Assembly (NCBI GenBank): GCA_944384265.1
Contig: CALWSR010000017.1
Span: forward strand, 1 to 64,000
DNA from: an uncultured Clostridia bacterium
GTDB lineage: Bacteria > Bacillota > Clostridia > Lachnospirales > Anaerotignaceae
Direction of reading: 5' to 3'
DNA: 64,000 nt
How positions within the stretch are numbered: the first letter of the stretch is position 1; each line of letters starts with the position of its first letter. Shown here piece after piece: positions 44,742 through 55,255 of this stretch. The position numbers and the translations under genes were made by a program. The notes under the pieces are model-generated. The model ran no database searches. It was given only the letters and a program-made list of their open reading frames with translations, and was not told the DNA's origin.

Positions 44742-45179
44742 ATGGTACGAGTTGCACAAACAAAGGATATGCGAAATGTGTACAATCTTATTTGTCAGCT
44801 GGAACAGCAAAGACTACCCTATGCACAGTTTATATCTATTTATAAAGAACAGCTGGAAAGCCCCAAATTTTTTTGCTTTGTGGCAGAAATCAATGGAGAA
44901 ATTGTCGGAATATTAAATCTGCATATGGAAAACCGCCTGCGCCATGTGGAAAAGGTGGCAGAAATTACAGAATTTGTTGTCAAAGAGGGCTTTCGTTCTT
45001 TGGGCATTGGAAAACGTCTTTTTAAAATCGCTTTGGAGCTGGCAAAGGAAAATTACTGTGCCCATGTAGAAAGCTCCTGTCATAAAAGCTGGAAGGATAT
45101 GAGAGGCTTTTATCAATCTGCGGGCATGGAGGAAGACTCCTATAAATTTATAAAACCTATTTCTTATATATTGGATTAA
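44742..45179 (+). CDS. GNAT-family N-acetyltransferase
   Basis: The 145-residue protein has the GNAT fold: motif A/B region VVKEGFRSLGIGKRLFKIAL (acetyl-CoA pyrophosphate loop RSLGIGK), an N-terminal MVRVAQTKDMRNVYNLICQL and C-terminal YQSAGMEEDSYKF. It follows aroEK by 10 bp with AAGGAGG in between and shares that transcript. Substrate unknown; co-transcription with the aroEK fusion does not identify it, since such GNAT genes are often placed beside housekeeping genes. A hairpin follows. Confidence 0.85.
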   Translation: MVRVAQTKDMRNVYNLICQLEQQRLPYAQFISIYKEQLESPKFFCFVAEINGEIVGILNLHMENRLRHVEKVAEITEFVVKEGFRSLGIGKRLFKIALELAKENYCAHVESSCHKSWKDMRGFYQSAGMEEDSYKFIKPISYILD

Positions 45180-45194
45180 TCATTTTTTTCACTA

Positions 45195-45220
45195 AAAAAA
45201 AGCGGCAAAACCGCTTTCTG
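45195..45220 (+). terminator. Terminator after aroEK-GNAT
   Basis: AAAGCGG (45199-45205), loop CAAAA, CCGCTTT (45211-45217), followed by a weak U-tract. Confidence 0.5.
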
Positions 45221-45221
45221 T

Positions 45222-45364
45222 TGTAGACAAATTGGCTTTTGCATCCTTTTCAAAATGGGGAAGGGCTTGAAAAATGCCATGCTTCCCAAATGCAATTCCC
45301 AACAGTCATTTATTTCAGGGAGTTTTCCTCTTTCAAAACTCCCTGTTTATATTTTCTGTCTACA
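45222..45364. repeat. 143-bp segment bounded by 8-bp inverted repeats
   Basis: TGTAGACA (45222-45229) and TGTCTACA (45357-45364) are perfect inverted repeats. Inside lies a strong hairpin (AGGGAGTTTT, 45317-45326, with AAAACTCCCT, 45335-45344). No coding capacity. Could be a small MITE or chance; no second copy was found in the window. Confidence 0.35.
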
Positions 45365-45545
45365 TTTCAAAGGCTTTTAAAAAATCAACCTTTAACAAGG
45401 GGATGCTTCGTCAGTCCTCTCAAGGGCAAAGCCGCTTTTTTCCGTTCCAGACGAGAATAAGAAACAAATTTTTAGTAAATAGAAAATTAGGGGAATTTTT
45501 TATTTTTATAGTAATGTTATTTTGATTACCAGCTCATTCATATTA
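45365..45545. other. Intergenic tail before brnQ, no gene
   Basis: Holds AAGGGGATGCTTCGTCAG and CTCTCAAGGGCAAAGCC, more GC-rich than other gaps; no feature is assigned. Confidence 0.3.
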
Positions 45546-46841
45546 TTATTTTGCACTACTTTTTTCTTTGATGAAGGCACCGATAATACCACAAATAATC
45601 GTTGGCACCAGCCAATTAAAGCCGTAGCTTGACAATGGCAGTGCTGTTTTGATAAAGCCAAGAGATGGCACAAGGTATGTAGCCAAAAAGCTTAAAATAC
45701 TCATTACAAATGCTCCCAGTGCCGCCCCCTTATAAATGTTTTCATTTTTAATGCTGGGTGCAAACAATGACAATACAATCATTGCCAATGCAGGAGGATA
45801 TACAATGTCCAGTATAGGAGCAGAAATTGCCACAATGCGGTCCAAACCAACATTTGCAAGCAATGCACTTACCACACAAACAATGATAACAACTGTACGA
45901 TAGCTCACTTTGCCGTTTGTCAGCTCTTCAAAATAGGCTCCGCAGCTGGATGTCAGGCCTATGGATGTGGTCAGACAGGCAAATGCTGCAATCACACCCA
46001 AAAATATAACGCCGCCCTGACCCAAAAGGTCTTTTATAATTTCTGTAACCAATCCCGCTCTGGAAATGGTAGCTTCTGTAAACATAGAGGACACGGTTGC
46101 GCCAAGATAGGTCAAACCGCCATATACAATCAATAAGCCTACACCTGCAACGATTGCAGCCCCCGCAGTAACCTTATTTTTTTCGGCAACAGCATGATAT
46201 CCCTTATCTTTTACTGTTTTTACAATAATGATACCAAAGCACAGTGCCGCCAAAACATCCAATGTTTGATATCCTGCAAGCACACCGCTTTGCACCACTG
46301 TATCAATTTGGGCAGTATCGGAAACATCATTGATTGGTGTAGCCACACCCTTTATAATCAAAATAATCAATCCAATAAATAATACAGGTGTCAAAAATTT
46401 ACCCACAATATCTACAACGGAAGATTCGTTCAAACAAAGCACCAATGTCAGTACAAAAAATACAATACTTGTAATGGCTACTGTCATGGTATCCATATTT
46501 CCCACAATGGGAGCCACTGTCATTTCCGCTGTGGTTGCCGCTGTTCTTGGAATGGCAATGCAGGGTCCAATACACAGCACCGCCGCAGTGGCCAAAATTC
46601 TTGCAGGAATTTTTCCCGTGTGTCCCATGATGCCCATAATGTCTGTGTTGCTTCTTAACATAGCAAATATTGCCAGCAGAGCCAAACCGATATCTGCCAT
46701 AAAATAGCTGATGAAGCCGGCAATCCATTCCGGTCCTGACTGCATACCTAAAAATGGAGGGAAAATAATATTACCTGCTCCAAAAAACATAGAAAACAGT
46801 GCCAAACCAACGACGAGCATATCTAATTTCTGATTCTTCAT
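45546..46841 (-). CDS. brnQ: Branched-chain amino acid:cation symporter
   Basis: From ATG 46841 (AAAGGTG upstream) the 431-residue protein is a BrnQ/LIVCS transporter with about 12 membrane helices: MLVVGLALFSMFFGAGNIIF then PPFLGMQSG, a typical N-terminal signature, LATAAVLCIGPCIAIPRTAA, GVIAAFACLTTSIGLTSSCG and a C-terminal VPTIICGIIGAFIKEKSSAK. It imports leucine, isoleucine or valine with Na+ or H+. Monocistronic with no neighbour sharing its strand nearby. The C-terminal lysines may interact with membrane phospholipids, as in other family members. Confidence 0.93.
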   Translation of the reverse strand: MKNQKLDMLVVGLALFSMFFGAGNIIFPPFLGMQSGPEWIAGFISYFMADIGLALLAIFAMLRSNTDIMGIMGHTGKIPARILATAAVLCIGPCIAIPRTAATTAEMTVAPIVGNMDTMTVAITSIVFFVLTLVLCLNESSVVDIVGKFLTPVLFIGLIILIIKGVATPINDVSDTAQIDTVVQSGVLAGYQTLDVLAALCFGIIIVKTVKDKGYHAVAEKNKVTAGAAIVAGVGLLIVYGGLTYLGATVSSMFTEATISRAGLVTEIIKDLLGQGGVIFLGVIAAFACLTTSIGLTSSCGAYFEELTNGKVSYRTVVIIVCVVSALLANVGLDRIVAISAPILDIVYPPALAMIVLSLFAPSIKNENIYKGAALGAFVMSILSFLATYLVPSLGFIKTALPLSSYGFNWLVPTIICGIIGAFIKEKSSAK

Positions 46842-47280
46842 CCAAATCACACACCTTTCTTTTACTTTTACCTTACTTGTCATAAACGGTTTTCAGTTTT
46901 GTTTCTTGTTATAATGTTAACTCCTCTCATCTTTCCCTATATACACATTTTACTATAAAACTATGAAATAGTATAGTAAAATTTTTGCATTTTTTAAATT
47001 TTTTTTCATAAAACAAAAAGAACACATTGATTTGTCTGTCAAATTTGTATACACTACACACAACAAAATAATATTTTTCATTCATTTTTTAAAAAACAGA
47101 CAATTTTATGTGTTCTATTTTTACAATATAGACAGCCCTGTGCTTACAAAAAGCAGATAATATCATTATTTTTTTAAAATTATGTTAATTTTTTGTATAT
47201 TTTTATACAAAGTAAATAGAAGTTATTTTTTTTATTTTGAAACCCTTATTGTTGTCATACAATGTTATGACAATATTTGT
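46842..47280. other. AT-rich gap upstream of brnQ
   Basis: No gene. Extremely AT-rich, with long A/T tracts. brnQ is often regulated by CodY or Lrp, but no site can be confidently marked. Confidence 0.3.
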
Positions 47281-47320
47281 TAAAAAAACAGCATGAAATC
47301 ATTCATGCTGTTTTTTTATT
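47281..47320 (-). terminator. Terminator of the glycolytic cluster (after eno)
   Basis: AAAAAACAGCATGA and TCATGCTGTTTTTT form a perfect 14-bp stem directly after eno on the minus strand. Confidence 0.88.
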
Positions 47321-47326
47321 TTGCAA

Positions 47327-48652
<1,326 letters not shown>

Positions 48653-48812
48653 TTAAAATGATTTTTTAAACACCTTCTCGTTTGATAAAAAGGGGTTATC
48701 CTTTTTTTAATTTATCAAACCTTTGCTTTATTTTCAACCAAAAACATTGTTTTCGGCAAAAATCCCATAGATTATAGCATTTCTTTTTGTGACTTTATCC
48801 ATTTTGTCCTTT

Positions 48813-50360
48813 TTATTTGCTCACAAGCAAGCTTTCTCCGGTCATTTCAGTCGGCTTTGGAATATCCATCATTTCAAGCAATGTTGGCGCAATGTCAGCC
48901 AGCTTGCCTCCTTCCCGCAATCCAATACCATCTGTATAATTTACCAGTATAAATGGTACCGGGTTTGTGGTGTGGGCAGTAAATGGCTCTCCTGTTTCAT
49001 AATCAATGAGCTGGTCGCTGTTTCCGTGGTCTGCACAAATAAACATTTGTCCTCCCACCTCAAGCAGTGCCTCCAAATCTCTGCCAATGCAGGCATCCAC
49101 TGTTTCAATGGCTTTGATGGCTGCATCCAGCACACCTGTATGCCCCACCATGTCCGGATTTGCATAGTTGATGATAATTAAATCATATTCCCCGGAGCGG
49201 ATTGCCTTTACCAGTCCATCTGTCACCTCAATGGCACTCATTTCCGGCTTTAAATCATATGTGGCAACCTTTGGAGAAGGCACAAGCCATCTGTCTTCAT
49301 TGGGGTTTGGCTCTTCCACACCGCCATTGAAGAAAAATGTAACATGGGCATATTTTTCAGTTTCTGCTGTTCTAAGCTGTTTTAATCCCAATGAGGAAAT
49401 ATATTCTCCCAGTGTGTTTGTCAGTCTTTGCGGCTTAAATGCCACAAGCTTGTTTTCAATGGTCACATCATATTCTGTAAAGCAGACAAATACAATGTCC
49501 TTTGGAGCATTTTTTCTTTCAAAGCCGTCAAATTCCGCATCACAAAATGTTCTTGTAATCTCTCTGGCTCTGTCAGGGCGGAAATTAAAGAATATGATAG
49601 AGTCCTTGTCCTTTACTGTACCAACAGGCTTTCCTGCTTCATCTATGATAGCCGTTGGCAATACAAATTCGTCTGTTTTTGCTGCATCGTATGATTTTTT
49701 GATGCACTCCTCAGCACTGAGGGCAGTGGTGCCCTTGCCGGATACGATGATATCATAAGCCTCCTGCACACGCTCCCAGCGTTTATCTCTGTCCATGGCA
49801 TAATATCTGCCTGTTACACTGGCAATTTTGCCAACACCGGTTTCTCTCAGCTTTTCCTCCAGCTGTGCCAAATACTCCACACCGGAGGTAGGCGGTGTAT
49901 CTCTGCCATCTAAAAAGCAATGTACAAACACCTTTTCCAATCCATTTCTTTTTGCCAGCTGAAGCAATGCATACAAATGGGTGTTGTGGCTATGAACACC
50001 GCCATCAGAAAGCAGTCCAAACAAATGCAGTGCTGTATGATTTTTTTTGCAGTTTTCCACTGCCTTGAGCAGCTCTTCATTTTCATAAAAATCGCCATCC
50101 TCAATGGACTTTGTGATTCTGGTAAACTCCTGATATACAATGCGTCCTGCGCCAATGTTTAAATGTCCCACCTCTGAATTGCCCATTTGTCCGTCAGGCA
50201 AGCCTACGTCACGGCCGCTGGCATATCCCTTTACACAAGGGTATTTTGCTACAATGCTGTCCAAAACAGGCGTTTTTGCCAGCTTAATGGCATTGCCTTC
50301 TGTTTTGTCATTGATGCCAAAGCCGTCTAATATCATCAAAACTGTTGTTTTTTTACTCAT
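48813..50360 (-). CDS. gpmI: 2,3-bisphosphoglycerate-independent phosphoglycerate mutase
   Basis: The 515-residue Mn2+ enzyme interconverts 3- and 2-phosphoglycerate. Alkaline-phosphatase-like core: VLMILDGFGINDKTEGNAIK with the phosphorylated Ser in GQMGNSEVGHLNIG, phosphotransferase domain HCFLDGRDTPPTSGVEYL, the metal ligands NYANPDMVGHTG and ICADHGNSDQ. Full family length. AAAGGAGG precedes ATG. It lies 57 bp after tpiA and 172 bp before eno, the usual order tpiA-gpmI-eno of CggR operons. Confidence 0.96.
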   Translation of the reverse strand: MSKKTTVLMILDGFGINDKTEGNAIKLAKTPVLDSIVAKYPCVKGYASGRDVGLPDGQMGNSEVGHLNIGAGRIVYQEFTRITKSIEDGDFYENEELLKAVENCKKNHTALHLFGLLSDGGVHSHNTHLYALLQLAKRNGLEKVFVHCFLDGRDTPPTSGVEYLAQLEEKLRETGVGKIASVTGRYYAMDRDKRWERVQEAYDIIVSGKGTTALSAEECIKKSYDAAKTDEFVLPTAIIDEAGKPVGTVKDKDSIIFFNFRPDRAREITRTFCDAEFDGFERKNAPKDIVFVCFTEYDVTIENKLVAFKPQRLTNTLGEYISSLGLKQLRTAETEKYAHVTFFFNGGVEEPNPNEDRWLVPSPKVATYDLKPEMSAIEVTDGLVKAIRSGEYDLIIINYANPDMVGHTGVLDAAIKAIETVDACIGRDLEALLEVGGQMFICADHGNSDQLIDYETGEPFTAHTTNPVPFILVNYTDGIGLREGGKLADIAPTLLEMMDIPKPTEMTGESLLVSK

Positions 50361-50417
50361 AATGACCTCCTTTGAAAAGAAAATGCAATTTACTATAAGT
50401 AAAATAATATTGTTTGA

Positions 50418-51167
50418 TTATTTTTCATAATTGACAATTTGTGCAAATTCCTCTTTTAAGCTGGCACCGCCCACAAGACCGCCGTCAATATCTGCCATGG
50501 CAAACAGCTCTGCCGCATTTTTGCCGTTTACGCTTCCGCCATACTGAATGCGGACCTCTTGAGCTGTTTCTTTGCCATAAACCTCTGCAAGCACTTCTCT
50601 GATGGCTGCACACACCTCTTGGGCCTGCTGGCTGGTTGCTGTTTTGCCTGTGCCGATTGCCCAAATTGGCTCATAAGCAATCACTACCTTTTTCACATCC
50701 TCGGCAGAAATGCCAAAAAGTCCTGCTTTTACCTGCATACGAACCACTTCAATGTTGATGCCCAATTCTCTTTGCTCCAATGTTTCGCCACAGCACATAA
50801 TTGGTATCAAATGATGCTCCAATGCTTTTTTCACTTTTTTATTCACAGTTGCATCTGTTTCTGCAAAATATTCCCGTCTTTCAGAATGTCCAATAATCAC
50901 ATATTTTACACCCATTTCTGTGAGCATAGCCGGCGCAATTTCTCCTGTATAGGCACCGCTTTCTTCAAAATGCATATTTTCTGCCCCCACAGCAATGTTT
51001 GTTCCCTTTACAGCTTCCAATACAGTAGAAAGGTCAACAGCAGGCACACAAAATACAACGTCTACTTTATCTGTATTTACTTTGTCCTTTAGCAATGCAC
51101 AAAGCTCTGCCGCTTGTTTTGGTGTTTTGTTCATTTTCCAGTTGCCTGCAACAATTTTTTTTCTCAT
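50418..51167 (-). CDS. tpiA: Triosephosphate isomerase
   Basis: From ATG 51167 (GGGAGG eight bases upstream; the ORF extension to 51257 runs into the small-ORF duplication) the 249-residue TIM barrel is read. Motifs: [13 protein letters not shown] (substrate-binding Asn, Lys), [12 protein letters not shown] (catalytic His), [17 protein letters not shown] (catalytic Glu) and [11 protein letters not shown] (phosphate loop). It isomerises dihydroxyacetone phosphate and glyceraldehyde-3-phosphate. It is in the glycolytic cluster downstream of the duplicated 37-aa peptide genes, 57 bp before gpmI. Confidence 0.96.
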   Translation of the reverse strand: MRKKIVAGNWKMNKTPKQAAELCALLKDKVNTDKVDVVFCVPAVDLSTVLEAVKGTNIAVGAENMHFEESGAYTGEIAPAMLTEMGVKYVIIGHSERREYFAETDATVNKKVKKALEHHLIPIMCCGETLEQRELGINIEVVRMQVKAGLFGISAEDVKKVVIAYEPIWAIGTGKTATSQQAQEVCAAIREVLAEVYGKETAQEVRIQYGGSVNGKNAAELFAMADIDGGLVGGASLKEEFAQIVNYEK

Positions 51168-51212
51168 ACCAACGCCTCCCATTCTCATTTTATAATATGT
51201 CTTTTTACACCG

Positions 51213-51412
51213 TTTTATAAAACCATTTCCGCTATGCACACACCCTTTCAGTATCATTGAAAAGGCTTGTGCATATGCCTTTTATTTTTTCTTAATTTTA
51301 GCAACAATAAACAATATTACCAAAATCACCAATCCAATGACACAAATGGTGCCTGAACCGCTGAATATCAAACTAAATATGCCCTGTGAATCCATATACT
51401 CTTCCCCTTCCT
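51213..51412. repeat. 200-bp direct repeat, copy 1 (small-ORF unit)
   Basis: Bases 51213-51412 are repeated at 51538-51737 (offset exactly 325 bp) with only a few differences, none changing the encoded peptide. Each unit carries one 37-aa ORF on the minus strand with its ribosome-binding site and a downstream hairpin (GCACA...TGTGC). Confidence 0.92.
51282..51395 (-). CDS. 37-aa single-pass membrane peptide, copy 1
   Basis: MDSQGIFSLIFSGSGTICVI is followed by GLVILVILFIVAKIKKK: a short polar start, one ~20-residue hydrophobic helix (TICVIGLVILVILFIVA) and a Lys-rich end, so it is a bitopic membrane peptide. GGAAGGGGAAG lies five bases before ATG. The same peptide is encoded 325 bp upstream at 51607-51720, with synonymous or silent changes only. 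It lies inside the glycolytic cluster between a polysaccharide deacetylase and tpiA. I do not recognise a family; size and topology recall type I toxins or small regulators of membrane enzymes, but no antisense RNA or partner is visible. Confidence 0.75.
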   Translation of the reverse strand: MDSQGIFSLIFSGSGTICVIGLVILVILFIVAKIKKK

Positions 51413-51537
51413 AAAAACCCACAATCTACATTGTATTTGTTTCCATACCGATTTCAAAAATCTCCTGAAACAGCATCAAATATGGATTGTGTATTTATAT
51501 CATCCTTTTCTTTTTTTAAAAAATAACATTGCTCCCA

Positions 51538-51737
51538 TTTTATAAAACCATTTCCGCTATGCACACACCCTTTGAGTATCATCCAAAAGGCCTGTGCATA
51601 TGTCTTTTATTTTTTCTTGATTTTAGCAACAATAAACAATATTACCAAAATCACCAGTCCAATGACACAAATGGTGCCTGAACCGCTGAATATCAAACTA
51701 AATATGCCCTGTGAATCCATATACTCTTCCCCTTCCT
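51538..51737. repeat. 200-bp direct repeat, copy 2 (small-ORF unit)
   Basis: Second copy of the unit at 51213-51412; see there. Differences include CTTTGAG for CTTTCAG and CAGTCC for CAATCC. Confidence 0.92.
51607..51720 (-). CDS. 37-aa single-pass membrane peptide, copy 2
   Basis: Encodes exactly the same peptide as 51282-51395 (one hydrophobic helix, KIKKK end), with its own GGAAGGGGAAG ribosome-binding site. It starts 34 bp after the stop of the polysaccharide deacetylase gene, so it belongs to the same transcript. Retention of identical protein sequence while third positions differ (for example ATT/ATC in KIKKK and AAT/AGT context) suggests selection on the peptide. Confidence 0.75.
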   Translation of the reverse strand: MDSQGIFSLIFSGSGTICVIGLVILVILFIVAKIKKK

Positions 51738-51754
51738 GAAAAAACACATACAAT

Positions 51755-52681
51755 TTATGATTCAAATGTTTTTTTTGCTGTCTGTTCTATTTTTTCCAAA
51801 AGCTGCTGGCCTGTCCAGCCGGAATTTACTGTAATTCTGGGAATTTCCAATATACTTGTATTTCTGTTTACCACACCGCTGTTTGTGGTCAGCTGCAAAT
51901 CATACCCCAGCATAGAACGCATCAATACCTGTGTTTGATTGGTATAATTTCCATTGGGATAAGTCAGCACCTTCACAGGGCTTCTCATCTCCAATTCCTT
52001 TTCCAGCATTTCCTCCCCCTTCAACACAGAGGAACGGAAATCTGTAAACAGTCTGTCCCCCACAGGCTCATGGTCATAGGTATGGCTGAATATTTCTACC
52101 AAACCGCTTTGCTGCATTTCATTCAAATTTTCCCAGCTCATTTTTTCAATTTCATTGGAGGAATGAATATAACCATGGTGAATGCGGGATGTAATCACAG
52201 AAATGCTTGCTTTCATATCATATTTTTGCAGCAAAGGATAGGCAAGCTCATAATTGCTTCTATACCCGTCGTCTATTGTAATAATGATATATTTTCCATC
52301 CAAGTGCAGCCCCGGGTCGGTAATACCCATCTGCTTTTCTGTTTGGACATTTTGCAAAACATGGTTCAAATCACTTAAAAAAAGAGTGGTATAGCCTGCC
52401 TCCTGCAATGCTTTTAAATGCTCCTCAAATTCATCAATGGACATATTGGCTCCATCGCCTGAAGGCACATCCTCCGTTTTAAAATGATGATACATCAATA
52501 TAGGAATGTAATCATTTTCTTCCACATTCAGCGTCTGTGTTTCTGCCGGCTGTGATAAAGCTTCAGAAATTTCCATATTTTCTGTTTGATTTTGCACTGC
52601 ACCTTCCTTTGCACTGGCAGTGGAAAAAAAGCTTCCCACTGTCAACAAAAATGTCATGACAAATACGGTATATTTTTTCAT
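51755..52681 (-). CDS. Secreted polysaccharide deacetylase
   Basis: The 308-residue protein has a signal peptide (YTVFVMTFLLTVGSFFSTAS) and a NodB-type carbohydrate esterase 4 domain: YIPILMYHHFKTEDVPSGD, then IITIDDGYRSNYELAYPLLQ (catalytic and metal Asp pair), ISVITSRIHHG, FSHTYDHEPVG (His metal ligands) and LTYPNGNYTNQ. Such enzymes deacetylate peptidoglycan or other N-acetylglucosamine polymers. It is wedged into the glycolytic cluster, 24 bp after pgk, with a GGGGAAGG site. Functional link to glycolysis is not obvious. Confidence 0.92.
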   Translation of the reverse strand: MKKYTVFVMTFLLTVGSFFSTASAKEGAVQNQTENMEISEALSQPAETQTLNVEENDYIPILMYHHFKTEDVPSGDGANMSIDEFEEHLKALQEAGYTTLFLSDLNHVLQNVQTEKQMGITDPGLHLDGKYIIITIDDGYRSNYELAYPLLQKYDMKASISVITSRIHHGYIHSSNEIEKMSWENLNEMQQSGLVEIFSHTYDHEPVGDRLFTDFRSSVLKGEEMLEKELEMRSPVKVLTYPNGNYTNQTQVLMRSMLGYDLQLTTNSGVVNRNTSILEIPRITVNSGWTGQQLLEKIEQTAKKTFES

Positions 52682-52705
52682 AGTCCTTCCCCATACAAAT
52701 CCATT

Positions 52706-53902
52706 TTATTTATCATCCACTGCCACAACACCCGGCAGCTCTTTTCCTTCCAAAAATTCCAATGAAGCACCGCCGCCTGTGGAAATATGGGTCATTTTAT
52801 CACCATAGCCCAGCTGGTTGACAGCCGCCGCAGAATCGCCTCCGCCAATGATTGTTGTTGCATCAATCTGTGCCATAGCCTCTGCAACAGCCTGTGTGCC
52901 TTTTGCAAAATTAGGAAATTCAAACACACCCATAGGTCCGTTCCAAACCACTGTTTTTGCATTTTGTATTGCCTCTGCAAACATTTTTCTGGACTCTTCT
53001 CCAATGTCAAGGCCTTCCCAGTCATCAGGAATTTCCATAGTGGAAACGGTTTTAAAAGGTGTATCGTTTTTAAATTCCTGTGTGATAACTGTGTCAACAG
53101 GAATCAAAAATTTTACGCCCTTTTGCTCTGCTTTTTCCATCATTTGCTTTGCATATTCTACTTTATCTTCTTCTAAAAGGGATTTGCCCACTTTTCCGCC
53201 TTTTGCAACGGCAAATGTGTATGCCATGCCGCCGCCGATAATCAATGTATCCACCTTTTCCAAAAGATTATTGATGACATTGATTTTGTCAGAAACCTTG
53301 GAACCGCCCAGTATGGCTACAAATGGTCTTTCAGGGTTGTTTACGGCATTTCCCAGGAAATTGATTTCTTTTTCCATCAAATAACCAACAGCAGATTCTT
53401 TTACAAATTTTGTTACGCCTACTGTGGAGCAATGGGCTCTATGGCTGGAGCCAAAAGCATCGTTTACAAAAATTTCTGCAAGACTTGCCAATTCTTTGCT
53501 GAAGTTTTCTTCATTTTTTGTTTCTTCTTTTCTGTAACGTGTATTTTCCAGCAATACCACATCTCCGTCCTGCATTTGTGCCACAGCTTTTTTGGCATTT
53601 TCTCCCACAACATTGTCATCCTTTGCAAAAACAACTTCTTTTGCCAGCTTTTCAGAAAGACGCTTTGCAACAGGAGCCAATGAAAGCTCTGGCTTTGGCT
53701 CTCCCTTTGGTTTTCCCATGTGAGAGCAAAGAATAACCTTTGCACCCTCTTTTATCAATTTTTCAATGGTTGGCAGTGCTGCTACAATTCTGTTTTCGTC
53801 TGTAATCACGCCATCCTGCAATGGTACGTTAAAATCACATCTTACCAACACTTTTTTTCCTTTTACTGCCAAGTCATCTACTGATTTTTTATTGAGCATC
53901 AT
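52706..53902 (-). CDS. pgk: Phosphoglycerate kinase
   Basis: The 398-residue enzyme makes ATP from 1,3-bisphosphoglycerate. Motifs: [90 protein letters not shown] and [15 protein letters not shown] (nucleotide loop). AAGGAG precedes ATG. It is the first enzyme gene after cggR; gap, which normally lies between cggR and pgk, is absent here. A hairpin in the 220-bp cggR-pgk spacer may separate or attenuate the two. Confidence 0.97.
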   Translation of the reverse strand: MMLNKKSVDDLAVKGKKVLVRCDFNVPLQDGVITDENRIVAALPTIEKLIKEGAKVILCSHMGKPKGEPKPELSLAPVAKRLSEKLAKEVVFAKDDNVVGENAKKAVAQMQDGDVVLLENTRYRKEETKNEENFSKELASLAEIFVNDAFGSSHRAHCSTVGVTKFVKESAVGYLMEKEINFLGNAVNNPERPFVAILGGSKVSDKINVINNLLEKVDTLIIGGGMAYTFAVAKGGKVGKSLLEEDKVEYAKQMMEKAEQKGVKFLIPVDTVITQEFKNDTPFKTVSTMEIPDDWEGLDIGEESRKMFAEAIQNAKTVVWNGPMGVFEFPNFAKGTQAVAEAMAQIDATTIIGGGDSAAAVNQLGYGDKMTHISTGGGASLEFLEGKELPGVVAVDDK

Positions 53903-53989
53903 TTTTTTATCTCCTTTCTGACTGTTTTTAGGTGATTGAAATATAATGAAAACATGAAAACCATGCTGTTTCCGAACATACTCCCCAAA

Positions 53990-54022
53990 AAACAGAAAAA
54001 CATCCGTTTTTCTATTTTATTA
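53990..54022 (-). terminator. Hairpin between cggR and pgk
   Basis: On the minus strand AGAAAAAC-GGAT-GTTTTTCT is followed by GTTTTTTG. It could terminate or attenuate cggR transcription before pgk. Confidence 0.4.
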
Positions 54023-54122
54023 CATTCCCAATTTCTCTTTTTTTCAAACATGATTTTTATAGATGGCAACAACCATATTTTTACAAATAATTGGCTACCG
54101 TTTCATTATAATTCATATTGAT

Positions 54123-55169
54123 TTACTCTGCAAGTCTAATCATTTCTTCCGCCGTTGTAGCATCTGTTATCAATATAGCTTGTGGCATCCTTTTGCAGAC
54201 TGCGGCAAGACCTTCGGCTTTATTTTTTGCTGCCGCCACCACAATGATTTTTCGCATTCTCTTCAGCTCTTCCAATCGCAGCCCTATGGAATGAGAAGCA
54301 TATACGACATTTCCACTGCTATCCAGATAATATCCCAGCATTTCGGCTGTGGCCCTCTCTTTTAAAAGAAAAGAATATACCTGAGAGTCCACCTGTCTTT
54401 TTTTTGCCATTTCCAAAGCATTTCCCATTCCCACAACCAGTACATCGGTCTGTCTGATTGCCTGTATGGTTTGCTCTATGGCCGGTTCCTGTTTGATTTC
54501 TTTGAAGGCTTTTTGACTCATATGGTCCGGTAAATGCAGTAATTTGTAAGAAGCATTTAATTTTTTTGCCAAAATTGCAGCCAAAGTATCTGCCTGATAT
54601 TCCAGCCTTCCCCCCACACTTCCCCTTGCAGGGACAACCAGCTTTGCCTTTTGGTTTTTCAAAAAAGGCACTGCCTCCACCACATTGGCAAGGGTGGAGC
54701 CGCCTGTTATGGCAACATTGCTCTGCTTTGTCACACAGTGCAGCAATACATTTGATGCAATTTGGGCCAGTTCTTTTTTCACACTTTGCATACTCTGGTA
54801 ATCTCCCTGGGCAATATGCACCTCTTTGATGCCAAGAATATGGGAAAGCTTTTTTTCCATTTCTCCAAGTGCATCTATATACTGCATGAACATTTTCATT
54901 TCTTTTAAAACCCTTTTGCCTTCTTGTGTCACTTTCATTCCTTCTCTGGAAACTTCAATGAGCTGTTGCCTGCTCAATTTTTCCGTTTCGTTACGGACAG
55001 TTCTTTCCGAAAAATCCAATGAAAGAGAAATGCTTCTTCTGCCAATGGGCTCCTGTGAAGAAATAAAGCTTAGTATGCGATATCTTTTGACAATGGTGTC
55101 CATTTCCTCAGGAGCAATTTTTTTCATAATCTGTAATATGTCTGTACGATTCTCTTTGTATAGGGACAT
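54123..55169 (-). CDS. cggR: Central glycolytic genes regulator
   Basis: From ATG 55169 the 348-residue SorC/DeoR-family repressor is read. N-terminal helix-turn-helix (residues ~30-75): GRRSISLSLDFSERTVRNET. C-terminal sugar-phosphate-binding domain (~90-345): NVAITGGSTLANVVEAVPFL, KLVVPARGSVGGRLEYQADT, DVLVVGMGNALEMAKKRQVD, LGYYLDSSGNVVYASHSIGL. CggR senses fructose-1,6-bisphosphate and represses glycolytic genes. The start codon and ribosome-binding site are embedded in a GGGAC direct repeat that looks like its own operator, so autoregulation is likely. It heads the cluster pgk to eno. Confidence 0.92.
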   Translation of the reverse strand: MSLYKENRTDILQIMKKIAPEEMDTIVKRYRILSFISSQEPIGRRSISLSLDFSERTVRNETEKLSRQQLIEVSREGMKVTQEGKRVLKEMKMFMQYIDALGEMEKKLSHILGIKEVHIAQGDYQSMQSVKKELAQIASNVLLHCVTKQSNVAITGGSTLANVVEAVPFLKNQKAKLVVPARGSVGGRLEYQADTLAAILAKKLNASYKLLHLPDHMSQKAFKEIKQEPAIEQTIQAIRQTDVLVVGMGNALEMAKKRQVDSQVYSFLLKERATAEMLGYYLDSSGNVVYASHSIGLRLEELKRMRKIIVVAAAKNKAEGLAAVCKRMPQAILITDATTAEEMIRLAE

Positions 55170-55203
55170 TTTTCGTCCCACCTTTCATTTTTCGTCCCAC
55201 CTG
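55167..55203 (-). promoter_or_regulatory. Candidate CggR operator: tandem GGGAC repeats over the cggR start
   Basis: The minus strand reads AGGTGGGACGAAAAATG twice with a 19-bp period. GGGAC-N6-TG units match the direct-repeat layout of the B. subtilis CggR operator (CGGGAC-N6-TGTC, period 20), and the second unit reads GGGACGAAAAATGTC. The proximal unit also contains the Shine-Dalgarno AGGTGGG and the ATG at 55169, so bound CggR would cover the translation start. Confidence 0.65.
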
Positions 55204-55215
55204 TCGCTAAAGGAA

Positions 55216-55248
55216 AACCTATTAGCGGAATTGCCCTTCTAATAGGCT
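55216..55248 (-). promoter_or_regulatory. Leader inverted repeat of cggR
   Basis: CCTATTAG (55218-55225) and CTAATAGG (55239-55246) are an 8-bp inverted repeat between promoter and operator. It could be a hairpin or another operator element. Confidence 0.45.
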
Positions 55249-55255
55249 TATCTGT

